DNA of 64,000 nucleotides from CAZYBG01 sp964645155 (GCA_964645155.1 CAZYBG010000005.1:9467-73466), one strand, 5' to 3'; counted from the first letter of the stretch, positions 1-9,063 are shown. Program-made: numbers and translations. Notes: generated from the letters alone by a model not told the origin.

Positions 1-420
1 CGTCTCGCCGAAATCCGTCTGGCGGGCCTCCAGCCCCATGTCGGAGGCAGGGTCAAGCAGGCCGCCGATGCCGAACGTCGTGTTGACGAGGAACCGGAAG
101 GTGTTGTGAAGCGCGTCCTCGGCCTCGCCCTGCAGGACGTCGTTCAGCACGAGACGCGGCATGTCGGCGTTGCCGACGAAGTTCGTTATGCCGCCGCGCA
201 CCGGGCGCGGCACGGCCTCGCCATAGGCGCCGGAGCCGCCGCGGACGAAGGCGCGGTCGATGTTCTTGTTGAAGGCGTGGACCTCGCGGTTTCGCGCCTC
301 GTGAGGATCGTTGATGCCCGAGGTGACGGCGGGTGCGCCGCAGCCGGCGACCAGCGCGAGGGCAAGCGCGTGGCCGAGGGTTCTGGCGACGGCAACCGGG
401 CAGCTTCGATCAAATTGCAA
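1..420 (-). CDS. mlaA: MlaA (VacJ) family lipoprotein, 3' end cut by window edge
   Basis: The reverse strand reads as a lipoprotein precursor with a hydrophobic signal and a lipobox V-A-G-C (Cys about residue 27). It is followed by the MlaA-typical stretch NREVHAFNKNIDRAFV, by RPVRGGITNFVGNADMPR, and by a segment matching NTTFGIGGLLDPASDMGL. MlaA sits in the outer membrane and works with the Mla pathway in retrograde phospholipid transport; that role is family knowledge. Only 140 residues are visible and the frame is open to the edge. The only in-frame start after an upstream stop is TTG at 420. It is transcribed away from the type I secretion genes. Confidence 0.85.
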   Translation of the reverse strand, partial: MQFDRSCPVAVARTLGHALALALVAGCGAPAVTSGINDPHEARNREVHAFNKNIDRAFVRGGSGAYGEAVPRPVRGGITNFVGNADMPRLVLNDVLQGEAEDALHNTFRFLVNTTFGIGGLLDPASDMGLEARQTDFGET

Positions 421-528
421 CGGTCAACTCAACCTGTTCTTCGCAGTTCGCTGCCACAATCCGCACGGCGCCGCAGAGTCAGCCGCCGCCGCGACCATAG
501 CCGCCCTCGTCGGAGATTGCGACCCATC

Positions 529-2274
529 GTGACGCCTGAAATCCGAACAGGCGGTGGCCCGGCGCCGGGCCGCCAGACGTGCGCCGCCGGCTGCGCGGAC
601 CTGCGCCGGCTGGTCCTCGCCGCCGCGCTTTTCAGCTTCTGCGTCAATGCCCTCATGCTGACCGGGCCGCTGTTCATGCTTCAGGTCTACGACCGTGTCC
701 TCGGCTCGCGGTCCGAGGAGACGCTGGTCGCGCTGGCGCTGCTGGTCGTCTTTCTCTACGGCGCACAGGCGCTGCTCGACCATGCGCGCGGCCGCGTGCT
801 GGCGCGGGTTGGCGACAGGCTCGTCCAGCGGCTGGAAGGGCCGGTCTTCGCGGCCGATCTCGATTGCGCGGCCGCGTCAAGTGGAAGCCCCGGGCCCGGT
901 GGTCTTGCGGCGCTGGAAGCGCTGCGGCGCCTTCTCGCCTCGCCACTGCCGGCGGCGCTTCTCGACCTCGCCGCGACACCGCTGTTCATCGCCGGCCTCT
1001 TCCTTTTCCACGTCGCGCTTGGCTGGCTCGGCGTTGCAGGCTGCACCACCCTCCTGGTGCTCGCCACGGCGAACCAGATATCAACCCGACGCGCCGCCCA
1101 TACTGCCGCGGCCGCGGCGCGCGCGGCCGAGCGGGCGGCCACCCACTTCCTCGAAGAGGCGGCGGCGCTGCGCGGTCTGGGGATGGCGGATGCCGCCCGT
1201 GCCCGCTGGCAGGCGCTGCGGCTCGACGCGCTTGGCAGCGGCGCCGCCGCAGCGGACCGTGCCGGCGGCTTCGCGGCCGCGACGCGGGCGCTGCGGCTTC
1301 TCCTGCAATCTGCGGTTCTCGCCCTGGGCGCCTGGCTGGTGCTTGCCGGTGCGATCACCGCAGGGGCGATGGTCGCGGCCTCTATCCTGCTCGGCCGGGC
1401 GCTCGCGCCGGTCGAGATCGCGGTCGGCCAGTGGGAGGTCGCGCAGCGCGGCCTTGCAGGCTGGCGGACCCTGGCGGGCCGCACCGGCACCGGCGATGTC
1501 GCCGCACGGCCGACCCGGCTGCCCCGGCCGCCGGCGCGGCTGGAGGTCGAGGGGCTTGTCCTCGTTCCCCCCGGTGCGCGACAGCCGGTGCTGCGCGGCG
1601 TGTCTTTCAGCGTGGCACCGGGCCAGGCGATGGCGGTGATCGGCCCCTCGGGCGCCGGCAAGTCGTCGCTTGCCCGCGCCCTGACGGGGATCTGGCCGCC
1701 CGCCGCGGGGTCGATCCGCCTCGGCGGCGTCGCGCTCGACCGGTACGACCCGGCCTTGCGCGGTCGGCTCGTCGGATACCTGCCGCAGCGGACGGTCCTG
1801 TTCGAAGGCACCGTCGCAGAGAACATCGCCCGCTTCGAGCCCCACCCGGTCGACGGCGCCATCGTCGGCGCCGCCGAGCAGGCCGAGGCCCATGCTCTGA
1901 TCGCGAACCTCCCGGCGGGCTACGAGACGCCGCTCGGCCCCGGCGGAGCAGCGCTCTCGGGCGGGCAGGCGCAGCGGATCAGCCTCGCCCGGGCGCTCTA
2001 CGGCGACCCCGTGCTCGTGATCCTTGATGAGCCGGAGGCCGGCCTCGACGCCGCGGGGTCAGCCGCGCTCGGGGCCGCCGTGCGCGCTCTGAAAGCGGCC
2101 GGCCGTGCGGTCGTCGTCATGGCCCACCGCGCTGCGGTGATCCGCGACTGCGAACTCGTCCTCGTGCTTGAGGGCGGGGCGCAGCGCGCCTTCGGGCCGC
2201 GCGACCCGGTGCTGCGCGCCACCGTCGCGACGCCCCGGCGCGCGGCTGGCCCGCTTGCGGGAGATGCCGCGTGA
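529..2274 (+). CDS. Type I secretion system permease/ATPase (PrtD family)
   Basis: This is an inner-membrane ABC exporter subunit, with a membrane domain and nucleotide-binding domain fused in 581 residues. Membrane helices occur in the N-terminal half (LVLAAALFSFCVNALMLTG, LVALALLVVFLYGAQALL, and others around 150-300). The ATPase part has Walker A GPSGAGKSS (about 370), signature LSGGQAQRISLARAL, Walker B LVILDEPEAGLD and H-loop MAHR. I chose GTG at 529, behind CGGAG, because codons further upstream are only the antisense of the mlaA gene. It overlaps the HlyD-family gene by four bases. No TolC-type outer-membrane gene or RTX substrate is visible nearby, so the cargo is unknown. Confidence 0.88.
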   Translation: MTPEIRTGGGPAPGRQTCAAGCADLRRLVLAAALFSFCVNALMLTGPLFMLQVYDRVLGSRSEETLVALALLVVFLYGAQALLDHARGRVLARVGDRLVQRLEGPVFAADLDCAAASSGSPGPGGLAALEALRRLLASPLPAALLDLAATPLFIAGLFLFHVALGWLGVAGCTTLLVLATANQISTRRAAHTAAAAARAAERAATHFLEEAAALRGLGMADAARARWQALRLDALGSGAAAADRAGGFAAATRALRLLLQSAVLALGAWLVLAGAITAGAMVAASILLGRALAPVEIAVGQWEVAQRGLAGWRTLAGRTGTGDVAARPTRLPRPPARLEVEGLVLVPPGARQPVLRGVSFSVAPGQAMAVIGPSGAGKSSLARALTGIWPPAAGSIRLGGVALDRYDPALRGRLVGYLPQRTVLFEGTVAENIARFEPHPVDGAIVGAAEQAEAHALIANLPAGYETPLGPGGAALSGGQAQRISLARALYGDPVLVILDEPEAGLDAAGSAALGAAVRALKAAGRAVVVMAHRAAVIRDCELVLVLEGGAQRAFGPRDPVLRATVATPRRAAGPLAGDAA

Positions 2275-3569
2275 AGCGCCCGGACCCGACTTCCGCAGCG
2301 CGCCCGCTGCGGCTGGGCTTCGCCACCCTGGCCGTGCTCGTGGCCGGCTTCGGCGGCTGGGCCTCGATGACAGCGATCGCGGGCGCGGTGATTGCGCCCG
2401 GCCGGATCGAGGTCGAGGCCAATCGGCTTGCGATCGAGCATCCGGAAGGCGGCGTCGTCGCCATGCTCGCCGTCCGCGAGGGCGACCGCGTCGCCACGGG
2501 CGATCTGCTCCTGCGCCTCGATCCGGTCGCCGTTGAGGTCGAGCTCGACATCGTCGTGGCCGAACTCGCGGCGATCACCGCCCGCCGCGCCCGGCTCGAG
2601 GCCGAGCGCGATGGCCGGGCCGAGATCGCGTTCGGCGCGGTCCCGATCTCCCCGGCCGGCGTCGGTCCGCGGGCCGCTGCAGAGATCGACGGCCAGCGCC
2701 GGCTTCATGCGGCGCAGGCCGAGGCGTCGGAGCAGGCGCTCGACGCGCTTGCCCGGCGCCGCCTGCAGATCGTCGCCCGGATCGAGGGGCTTCGCGCGGA
2801 GGCCGCGGCGCGCCGGGCCGAACTTGCACTCGTCAGCGGCGAGCGGGCCGACCAGACTGCCCTGCGGGATCGCGGCCTGGCCGAGGCGCGCCTGGTGCGT
2901 GCCCTCGCGCGCGACGAGGCGCGGCTGCAGGGCGCGCTCGCGGCGCTTGCCGCCGCCGAGGCCGAGGCGCGCGAAGCCGCGGCCGAAGTCGGGATCGAGA
3001 TGGAGCGCATCGGCAGCGCCACGCGCATCGAGGCCTTGACCGCGCTGCGCGAGGTCGCCCCGCGCGAGGCGGAACTGGAGGGCCGCCGCCGCCTGTTGCA
3101 GCACCGCCTCGCGCAGCTCGAGATCCGCGCGCCGGCGGACGGAGCGGTGATCGGTCTTGCCGTGGCCGGTGCGGGCGCTGTGATCCGCGCCGGCGAACCG
3201 ATCATGGCGCTCGTCCCGGCCGACCGGCCGCTTGTTGTCGCGGCCCGGGTCGATCCCCGCGACATCGCCGCGGTCTTCCCCGGTCAGGTCGCGGGCCTGC
3301 GCTCTCCTGCCCTCGATCAGGCGATGCAGGCCGCCATGACCGGCCGCGTGACCCGGATCTCGGCCGACACCTTCTCCGACGAACGCAGCGGCGCCCCCTA
3401 CTACCGCATAGAGATCGCCGTCCCGCCAACCGCACCGTGGCCGGGCGCCGCGCCGCTCCTGCCCGGCATGCCGGTCGAGGTGCACCTCGCCACGCCGCCA
3501 CGCAGCCCGCTCTCCCTCCTTGTCCGCCCGCTCGCAGTCTACTTCGACCGCGCCCTGCGCAGCGGCTGA
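2271..3569 (+). CDS. HlyD family type I secretion periplasmic adaptor
   Basis: This is the membrane fusion protein that links the inner-membrane ABC exporter to an outer-membrane channel. A short cytoplasmic N-terminus is followed by one membrane segment (about 15-35) and then a lipoyl-like half motif (IEHPEGGVVAMLAVREGDRV). Long Ala/Glu/Arg-rich coiled coils span about 95-280, followed by the second lipoyl half (LEIRAPADGAVIGLAV) and a beta-barrel region. At 432 residues it is the usual length. The start is GTG, overlapping the ABC gene stop (GTGA), so the two are translationally coupled. Confidence 0.9.
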   Translation: MKRPDPTSAARPLRLGFATLAVLVAGFGGWASMTAIAGAVIAPGRIEVEANRLAIEHPEGGVVAMLAVREGDRVATGDLLLRLDPVAVEVELDIVVAELAAITARRARLEAERDGRAEIAFGAVPISPAGVGPRAAAEIDGQRRLHAAQAEASEQALDALARRRLQIVARIEGLRAEAAARRAELALVSGERADQTALRDRGLAEARLVRALARDEARLQGALAALAAAEAEAREAAAEVGIEMERIGSATRIEALTALREVAPREAELEGRRRLLQHRLAQLEIRAPADGAVIGLAVAGAGAVIRAGEPIMALVPADRPLVVAARVDPRDIAAVFPGQVAGLRSPALDQAMQAAMTGRVTRISADTFSDERSGAPYYRIEIAVPPTAPWPGAAPLLPGMPVEVHLATPPRSPLSLLVRPLAVYFDRALRSG

Positions 3570-3638
3570 GCGCCCCTTTCCCCCGCGCCGGTTCCCCGCT
3601 AGCGTCCCGACCGCATCGCAGGAGAGGGAGCAACCGCC

Positions 3639-4103
3639 ATGAGCGCCGCGATCGACGCCAAGCTGAAGGACCTGGGCCTGACCTTGCCCGATGCGCCGGC
3701 ACCTGCGGCGAACTACGTGCCCTGGGTCAGGACCGGGAACATCGTCTTCGTCTCGGGCCAGATCAGCCAGGGACCCGGCGGCCCGATCAGGGGCAAGCTC
3801 GGCGCCGACCTGACCGTCGAGGATGGCGCGGCCGCCGCACGCGCCTGCGCGCTGGCGCTGCTCGCCCAGGTCAAGGCCGCCTGCGGCGGCGACCTGGGCC
3901 GTCTCGTGCGGGTGGTCAAGCTGACCGGTTTCGTGAACTCGACACCGGATTTCGGCGACCAGCCCAAGGTCGTGAACGGTGCCTCCGACGTTCTGGTCGC
4001 GGTGCTGGGCGAGGCCGGGCGCCACAGCCGTTCGGCGGTCTCGGCGGCGTCGCTGCCATTCGGTGTCGCGGTCGAGATCGAGGGCATCTTCGAGGTCGCA
4101 TGA
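3639..4103 (+). CDS. RidA family protein (YjgF/YER057c/UK114)
   Basis: The protein has 154 residues and the RidA fold signature. Recognisable parts are YVPWVRTGNIVFVSGQIS near the N-terminus, then VVKLTGFVNSTPDF, and VEIEGIFEVA at the end. RidA proteins deaminate reactive enamine/imine intermediates. This longer subfamily, with an N-terminal extension and internal VNGASDVLVAVLGEAGRHSR, is common in alphaproteobacteria and its substrate is not firmly known. A clear ribosome site (AGGAGAGGGAG) precedes ATG at 3639. It overlaps the glycerophosphodiesterase gene by four bases, suggesting an operon. Confidence 0.9.
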   Translation: MSAAIDAKLKDLGLTLPDAPAPAANYVPWVRTGNIVFVSGQISQGPGGPIRGKLGADLTVEDGAAAARACALALLAQVKAACGGDLGRLVRVVKLTGFVNSTPDFGDQPKVVNGASDVLVAVLGEAGRHSRSAVSAASLPFGVAVEIEGIFEVA

Positions 4104-4870
4104 TCCCGCTGCCCGCAGCCTTTCTCGGCCCGCCGATCGCCCACCGGGCCCTCCATGACCGGGCCCGAGGCCGGCCTGAGAACTCGCGGGCGGCCTTCGC
4201 CGCGGCGATCGCGGCCGGCTACGGGATCGAGTGCGACGTGCAGCTCTCGGCGGACTGCCGGGCAATGGTGTTCCACGATCAGAACCTCGAACGGCTCACC
4301 GCCGAAAGCGGCCCGCTGCGCGCGTACCCGGCGGGCGCGCTCGGCCGCATCAAGCTCCGGGGCTGCGACGAGGGCATTCCGACGCTGGAGGAGATGCTGG
4401 TCCTGACCGGCGGCCGCACGCCGCTCCTGATCGAAATCAAGGACCAGGATGGGGCGATGGGGCCGGCGGTGGGTGCGCTCGAAACCGCGGTGGCGGCCGC
4501 CCTGCGCGGCTACGACGGCCCGGCCGCCGTGATGTCGTTCAACCCGCACGCCGTCGCCGCCTTCGCCGCCGCGGCGCCGCGGACGCCCCGGGGCCTGACG
4601 ACATCGGCCTACCGCGCGCGCGACTGGCCCGACCTGCCCGCCGCGCTGCGCCACCGGCTGCGGTCGATACCCGACTATGATCGGGTCGGCGCGAGTTTCA
4701 TCTCCCACGAAGCGAGCGACCTCGGCCGGCCGCGCGTCGCTGCGCTGAGGGCCGGGGGGGCCGCGGTGCTCTGCTGGACGATCCGTTCCGCCGAGGCGGA
4801 GGGCGCGGCCCGGCGGCTTGCCGACAACGTGACCTTCGAGGGCTATGCCGCGGCGATCCCGCCGCCTTGA
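4100..4870 (+). CDS. Glycerophosphodiester phosphodiesterase family protein
   Basis: The 256-residue protein has the GDPD motifs. These are H-R followed by P-E-N (HRALHDRARGRPENS), the metal-binding E-x-D (GIECDVQ) and H-D (VFHDQNLERLT), then the LIEIKDQ strand. The family hydrolyses glycerophosphodiesters to glycerol-3-phosphate plus an alcohol. No signal peptide is seen, so it probably acts in the cytoplasm. The ATG lies in the stop codon of the RidA gene (ATGA), a sign of coupled translation. Confidence 0.9.
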   Translation: MIPLPAAFLGPPIAHRALHDRARGRPENSRAAFAAAIAAGYGIECDVQLSADCRAMVFHDQNLERLTAESGPLRAYPAGALGRIKLRGCDEGIPTLEEMLVLTGGRTPLLIEIKDQDGAMGPAVGALETAVAAALRGYDGPAAVMSFNPHAVAAFAAAAPRTPRGLTTSAYRARDWPDLPAALRHRLRSIPDYDRVGASFISHEASDLGRPRVAALRAGGAAVLCWTIRSAEAEGAARRLADNVTFEGYAAAIPPP

Positions 4871-4923
4871 CCGCGACTCCCGCCGCCCCACCTTTTCGCC
4901 CGAGGCACGAGCCGGGCGAATGC

Positions 4924-6093
4924 ATGGACGACACCCCCCTTGAGGCGGATGTGCTGGCGCGCATCGCCGACATCCCCGCGCCGCAGTGGGACGGCTGCGC
5001 GTGCCCTGAGGCGGCCGCTGGCAGCAGGCCGGACGATCCCTTCACCACGCATCGCTTCCTTTCGGCGCTCGAGGCCTCGCGCTCGGTCGGCGCGGGCACC
5101 GGGTGGGAGCCGCGGCATCTCGTGGTCCGCCAGGGCGCCGAGGTGATCGCCGTCGCGCCGCTCTATGCCAAGGGGCACAGCCAGGGCGAGTACATCTTCG
5201 ACCACAACTGGGCCCATGCCTACGAGCGCGCGGGCGGCCGCTATTACCCCAAGCTGCAGATCGCCGTGCCCTTCACGCCGGTCACCGGCCGCCGGCTGCT
5301 CACGCGCCGCGGCCGCGAGTTCGAAGGCCGTGCCGCGCTGATCCAGGCGGCGATCGAGCTTGCACGGCAGAACCGCCTGTCCTCGCTCCATGCGACGTTC
5401 TGCACGGCCGACGAGGCTGTGGCCGGCGAGGCGATGGGGCTTCTGCACCGGACGAGCCAGCAGTACCACTGGCAGAACGCGGGCTACGCCAGCTTCGACG
5501 ACTTCCTGGCCGCGCTGTCATCGCGCAAGCGCAAGAACATCCGCAAGGAGCGCGAGACCGCCCATGCTTTCGGCGGCCGGATCCTGCGTCTCACCGGCGC
5601 CGATCTCCGCCCCGAGCACTGGGACGCCTTCTGGCAGTTCTATCAGGATACCGGCGCGCGGAAATGGGGTCAGCCCTATCTCACCCGCCGGTTCTTCGAC
5701 CTCGCGCAGGACACGATGGCGGACGACATGCTGCTCGTGCTCGCCATCCGCGACGGGCGGCCCATCGCCGGCGCGCTGAACTTCATCGGGCGGGGCACGC
5801 TTTACGGCCGCTACTGGGGCTGCGTCGAGGATCACCCCTGCCTTCACTTCGAGCTCTGCTACTATCAGGCCATCGACCACGCGATCGAGCTGGGCCTGTC
5901 GAGGGTCGAGGCCGGCGCCCAAGGCGAGCACAAGCTTGCGCGCGGCTACCTGCCGGTGGCCTGCCACTCGCTGCACTGGATCGCCGATGCCGGTTTCCGC
6001 GGGGCGGTGGCGAACTATCTCGATACCGAGCGGGCGGCAGTCGGCGAGGAGATCGAGATGCTCGGCGAGTATGGCCCCTTCCGCAAGGCCTGA
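4924..6093 (+). CDS. GNAT-like family protein (DUF482, FemAB-related acyltransferase)
   Basis: The 389-residue protein matches the DUF482/peptidogalycan-type family. Key stretches are PFTTHRFLSALEASRSVG, then SQGEYIFDHNWAHAYERAGG, RYYPKLQIAVPFTPVTGRR, and later RKRKNIRKERE and VEAGAQGEHKLARGY. The fold is GNAT-like and resembles FemAB aminoacyl transferases; the acceptor is unknown. I preferred ATG at 4924. A longer in-frame TTG start at 4867 would overlap the stop codon of the preceding gene by four bases but adds a proline-rich, unconserved-looking leader. Confidence 0.85.
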   Translation: MDDTPLEADVLARIADIPAPQWDGCACPEAAAGSRPDDPFTTHRFLSALEASRSVGAGTGWEPRHLVVRQGAEVIAVAPLYAKGHSQGEYIFDHNWAHAYERAGGRYYPKLQIAVPFTPVTGRRLLTRRGREFEGRAALIQAAIELARQNRLSSLHATFCTADEAVAGEAMGLLHRTSQQYHWQNAGYASFDDFLAALSSRKRKNIRKERETAHAFGGRILRLTGADLRPEHWDAFWQFYQDTGARKWGQPYLTRRFFDLAQDTMADDMLLVLAIRDGRPIAGALNFIGRGTLYGRYWGCVEDHPCLHFELCYYQAIDHAIELGLSRVEAGAQGEHKLARGYLPVACHSLHWIADAGFRGAVANYLDTERAAVGEEIEMLGEYGPFRKA

Positions 6094-6141
6094 GAATCGC
6101 GTAAGTTCATACTTTGTTCACCTTTCGGGCGGAGCCAGTCC

Positions 6142-6777
6142 ATGAGCGCTTCCCTCACCCTCTACACCAACCCGTGGTCGCGCGGACGCATCGCACGCTG
6201 GATGCTGGAAGAGGTCGGCGAGCCCTACGAGACGGTCTTGCTCGACTATGACACGAGCCTGAAGTCGCCGGACTATCTTGCTGTGAACCCGATGGGCAAG
6301 GTGCCCGCGATCCGGCACGCGGGCCACACGGTGACCGAATGCGCGGCGATCTGCGCCTATCTTGCCGATGCCTTTCCCGCGGCCGGCCTCGCCCCGGCGC
6401 CGGCGGACCGGGCCGACTACTACCGCTGGCTCTTCTTCGCGGCCGGCCCGCTCGAAGCCGCCGTGACCAACCACGCCAACGGCTGGGATCCGTCTCCGGA
6501 GAAGAAGCGCATGTTCGGCTATGGCGACTACGCGGACGCCATCGGCACTATCGAGAAGGCGCTGCAGGGCCGCGAGTGGATCGCCGGCCCGGCCTTCACG
6601 GCGGCCGATGTCTATGTCGGCGCAGCGATCGTCTGGGGCCTCGGCTTCGGCACGATCCCGGACCGCCCCGCGTTCGCCACCTACCGCGACAGGGCCACTG
6701 CTCGTCCGGCCTACCGGCGCGCGAATGAACTCGACGACGCTGCGGCAGCGGCCGTGCAGAAGGAGATTGTGAGATGA
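6142..6777 (+). CDS. Glutathione S-transferase family protein
   Basis: The 211-residue cytosolic protein has an N-terminal thioredoxin-like GST domain. It opens with SLTLYTNPWSRGRIARWMLEE and continues with NPMGKVPAIRHAGHTVTECAAI (cis-Pro loop and glutathione gamma-glutamyl binding). An all-helical C-terminal domain follows. The active-site position is probably the serine in PWSRGR, as in beta/theta-like bacterial enzymes. The substrate cannot be inferred. The gene overlaps the pterin dehydratase gene by four bases. Confidence 0.9.
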   Translation: MSASLTLYTNPWSRGRIARWMLEEVGEPYETVLLDYDTSLKSPDYLAVNPMGKVPAIRHAGHTVTECAAICAYLADAFPAAGLAPAPADRADYYRWLFFAAGPLEAAVTNHANGWDPSPEKKRMFGYGDYADAIGTIEKALQGREWIAGPAFTAADVYVGAAIVWGLGFGTIPDRPAFATYRDRATARPAYRRANELDDAAAAAVQKEIVR

Positions 6778-7070
6778 CCGACAGGCTCCACCCTGGTCCC
6801 GCCCGGGACGAGGCGCTTGCGCCGCTTCTGGCCAACGGCTGGGCGCTGGTCGAGGGGCGCGACGCGATCGCCAAGACCTTCACCTTTGGCAATTTCGTCG
6901 AGGCGTTCGGCTGGATGGCGAAATGTGCCCTCTGGGCCGAGAAATGGAACCACCATCCAGAGTGGTCGAACGTCTACAAGACGGTCGACGTGACGCTTGC
7001 CACCCACGATGCGGGCGGGTTGACGCAGCTGGATGTCAAGCTTGCCGCGAAGATGGACTCGCTCGCCTGA
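6774..7070 (+). CDS. phhB: 4a-hydroxytetrahydrobiopterin dehydratase (PCD/DCoH)
   Basis: The 98-residue protein carries the family signature EKWNHHPEWSNVYKTVDVTL and the downstream THDAGGLTQLD. This enzyme dehydrates 4a-hydroxy-tetrahydropterin formed by aromatic amino-acid hydroxylases. No phenylalanine hydroxylase gene is in the window, so its partner here is unclear; pterins of molybdenum cofactor metabolism are an alternative. The start ATG overlaps the glutathione S-transferase stop (ATGA). It converges on the next gene with only six bases between. Confidence 0.92.
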   Translation: MTDRLHPGPARDEALAPLLANGWALVEGRDAIAKTFTFGNFVEAFGWMAKCALWAEKWNHHPEWSNVYKTVDVTLATHDAGGLTQLDVKLAAKMDSLA

Positions 7071-7076
7071 CCTGCC

Positions 7077-7427
7077 TCAGCCGTCCTCGACCGGCTGCAG
7101 CCCGTCAGGGCAGAAGAAGCGCGTGAACGCACCGTAGCACGTCGCCTCGCGGCCGAAGCCGTCCACGCGCGCGACGGCATAGAGCCAGTTGTTCACATAG
7201 GTCACGTCCAGCCCCTGACGCAGCACCTCGAAGCAGGCGCTGGGGTCGATTCGGCAGGCGACGAGGGCGGCATTGCCGAGGATCTCGCGCCCCTCCTCGA
7301 CCTCGGCGGTGAGCAGCCGCTCGTAAAGCGCCGCGCGAAGCGCCTCGTCCACATCGGCCTCCGACGGCCGGGTCAGCACGGCCACGAGGGCAGCAAGGAG
7401 GCCAAGCCCCGCGATCCATTTCAGCAT
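7077..7427 (-). CDS. Small exported or membrane-anchored hypothetical protein
   Basis: I do not recognise this 116-residue protein with confidence. It opens with one hydrophobic segment (MLKWIAGLGLLAALVAVL), either an uncleaved anchor or a signal peptide. An acidic helical region follows. Four cysteines sit in the second half (VACRIDPSACFEVL, then EATCYGAFTRFFCPDG) and could form disulfides outside the cytoplasm. It lies 11 bases after the ABC permease gene on the same strand and is probably co-transcribed with the importer. A functional link to transport is inference only. Confidence 0.6.
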   Translation of the reverse strand: MLKWIAGLGLLAALVAVLTRPSEADVDEALRAALYERLLTAEVEEGREILGNAALVACRIDPSACFEVLRQGLDVTYVNNWLYAVARVDGFGREATCYGAFTRFFCPDGLQPVEDG

Positions 7428-7438
7428 TGCAGCCCGCC

Positions 7439-8200
7439 TCAAGCCTGCCCGCGTTCCGCCCAGCCCGCGAAGACGCGTTCGAGGACGACGACGATGTAGT
7501 AGAGCAGGATGCCGAGGAAGGCGAGGGCGATGAGGACCGCGAACATCAGCGGATAGTCCGAGTTGGTTCGGCCGGAATCGAACAGCGCGCCTAGGCCGCG
7601 GCCATGCGGGCTGATGATCTCGACGAGGTTGGTGCCGATGAAGGCGAGCGTCACCGACACCTTCAGCGCGCCGAAGAATTCCGGGAGCGTCTTTGGCAGC
7701 GCGATCTTCCAGAAGATCGTGAGCTTGGAGGCGCCGAGCGAGCGCAGGATGTCCCGGTACTCCGGCTCCAGCGTCGAGAGCCCGACACCGACCGAGACCG
7801 CGATGGGAAAGAACGAGATCATGAACGCCATCAAGATGGTGTTGAAATCGTGCTGGCCCACGAACATCAGCGCGAGGATCGGGACGACAGTGGCCTTCGG
7901 GATCGCGTTGAAGCCGACGAGAAGGGGGTAGAGCGCGTCGCGCATCATCCGCGAAAAGCCCATCACCATGCCGATGGCGGTGCCGACCACGACCGCGATG
8001 AGAAGGCCCGCCACCGTACGCCAGAGCGTCTGCCAGCTGCCCTCGACAAAGAGCGACCAGTAGCGCGTGTAGGCGGGCCCAAGGTCCGACGGCGAGGCCA
8101 TCACGTAGTTGGGCCAGCCGTTGGCCCACACGAGCAGCTCCCAGAGCGCGAGGAAGATCAGGACCGCGGCGAGCGGCGTGGCGACCTTGGCGAGGGTCAT
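7439..8200 (-). CDS. ABC transporter permease (SsuC/TauC/ThiX-like)
   Basis: The 253-residue inner-membrane permease has about six membrane segments. It carries the EAA-type cytoplasmic loop in the form RDILRSLGASKLTIFWKIALPKTLPEF, which contacts the ATPase. The family imports sulfonates, taurine, nitrate-like anions or pyrimidine precursors. Its start overlaps the upstream ATPase gene stop by four bases. Together with the ATPase and the NMT1-like binding protein it makes a complete importer. Confidence 0.92.
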   Translation of the reverse strand: MTLAKVATPLAAVLIFLALWELLVWANGWPNYVMASPSDLGPAYTRYWSLFVEGSWQTLWRTVAGLLIAVVVGTAIGMVMGFSRMMRDALYPLLVGFNAIPKATVVPILALMFVGQHDFNTILMAFMISFFPIAVSVGVGLSTLEPEYRDILRSLGASKLTIFWKIALPKTLPEFFGALKVSVTLAFIGTNLVEIISPHGRGLGALFDSGRTNSDYPLMFAVLIALAFLGILLYYIVVVLERVFAGWAERGQA

Positions 8201-9006
8201 GCCGACGCCTCCCCAGGCAGGCTCGGCGCCGGCGCACGGCCCTGCGCGACCTCGATCTGGTGGCGCAGGATGTTGAGCCGCTCGGCGGCTTCGGGGGTGT
8301 AGAGGTCGTCGAGTGTCCGTCCCGTGCCGCCCGGCACGGTCATGCGGTACTGTGCGGTCGCGGGCCGCCCCGAGAGCACGATGACCTCGTCTGCAAGGAA
8401 GATCGATTCCCGCAGGTCGTGCGTGATGAGCAGCGCGGTGAACGGCTCCTCGCGCCTCAGGCCATGCATGATCTGCCAGAGATCCTCGCGCGTGAATGCG
8501 TCGAGTGCGCCGAACGGTTCGTCCATGATGAGGATGTCGGGCTTGTGCACGATCGCCCGGCAGAGCGACGCGCGCTGGCGCATGCCGCCCGACAGCTCCG
8601 ATGGCCGCTTGTCCTCGAACCCCGCCAGGCCGACGAGCGCCAGAAGCTCCCGCGCCCGCTCCTCCTTCCGCCGCCTCGGCATCGTCGGCGCGACGATCTC
8701 GAGCGGCAGGACGACGTTCTGCAGGATCGTCCGCCATTCCAGCAGGACCGGATTCTGGAACGCCATGCCCACCGTCTTCCGCGGGCCCTTCACCCGCTCG
8801 CCATGCAGCCAGACCTCGCCGGTATCGGGCTTCATCAGCCCCGCGATCAGCCGGGTCAGCGTCGACTTTCCGCAGCCCGACGGGCCGACGACGGCCGCGA
8901 ACGCGCCCTGCGGGATGCCGAGCGACAGGTCGCGCAGCACCGGCAGCGGGCCATCGGGCGTGCGGTAGGCGTGGGTGACGCCCCGGATGTCGACGATGTG
9001 CTCCAT
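8197..9006 (-). CDS. ABC transporter ATP-binding protein (SsuB/TauB-like)
   Basis: The 269-residue cytoplasmic ATPase has Walker A GPSGCGKST (about 40), Q-loop AFQNPVLLEWRT, signature LSGGMRQRASLCRAI, Walker B ILIMDEPFGALD and switch HDLRES. A C-terminal extension of some 60 residues follows the core. It overlaps the permease gene and follows the binding-protein gene, matching the usual three-gene importer order. The LLEW(R) form of the Q-loop region is typical of the nitrate/sulfonate/taurine subfamily. Confidence 0.93.
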   Translation of the reverse strand: MEHIVDIRGVTHAYRTPDGPLPVLRDLSLGIPQGAFAAVVGPSGCGKSTLTRLIAGLMKPDTGEVWLHGERVKGPRKTVGMAFQNPVLLEWRTILQNVVLPLEIVAPTMPRRRKEERARELLALVGLAGFEDKRPSELSGGMRQRASLCRAIVHKPDILIMDEPFGALDAFTREDLWQIMHGLRREEPFTALLITHDLRESIFLADEVIVLSGRPATAQYRMTVPGGTGRTLDDLYTPEAAERLNILRHQIEVAQGRAPAPSLPGEASA

Positions 9007-9063
9007 GGCGGCCGCGCACCGGAGGCCCCGGCGGTTTCTCCGCCCGGGGCACCCGGCAAGCGC

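Noticed and set aside
106..528. N-terminal extension of the type I secretion ABC frame
   Set aside because: This part is the antisense of a clear MlaA lipoprotein gene; the ABC protein starts at GTG 529.
1998..4265. Long open frame on the minus strand across the ABC, HlyD and RidA genes
   Set aside because: Arg/Asp-rich low-complexity translation, antisense to three well-recognised genes; typical of GC-rich DNA.
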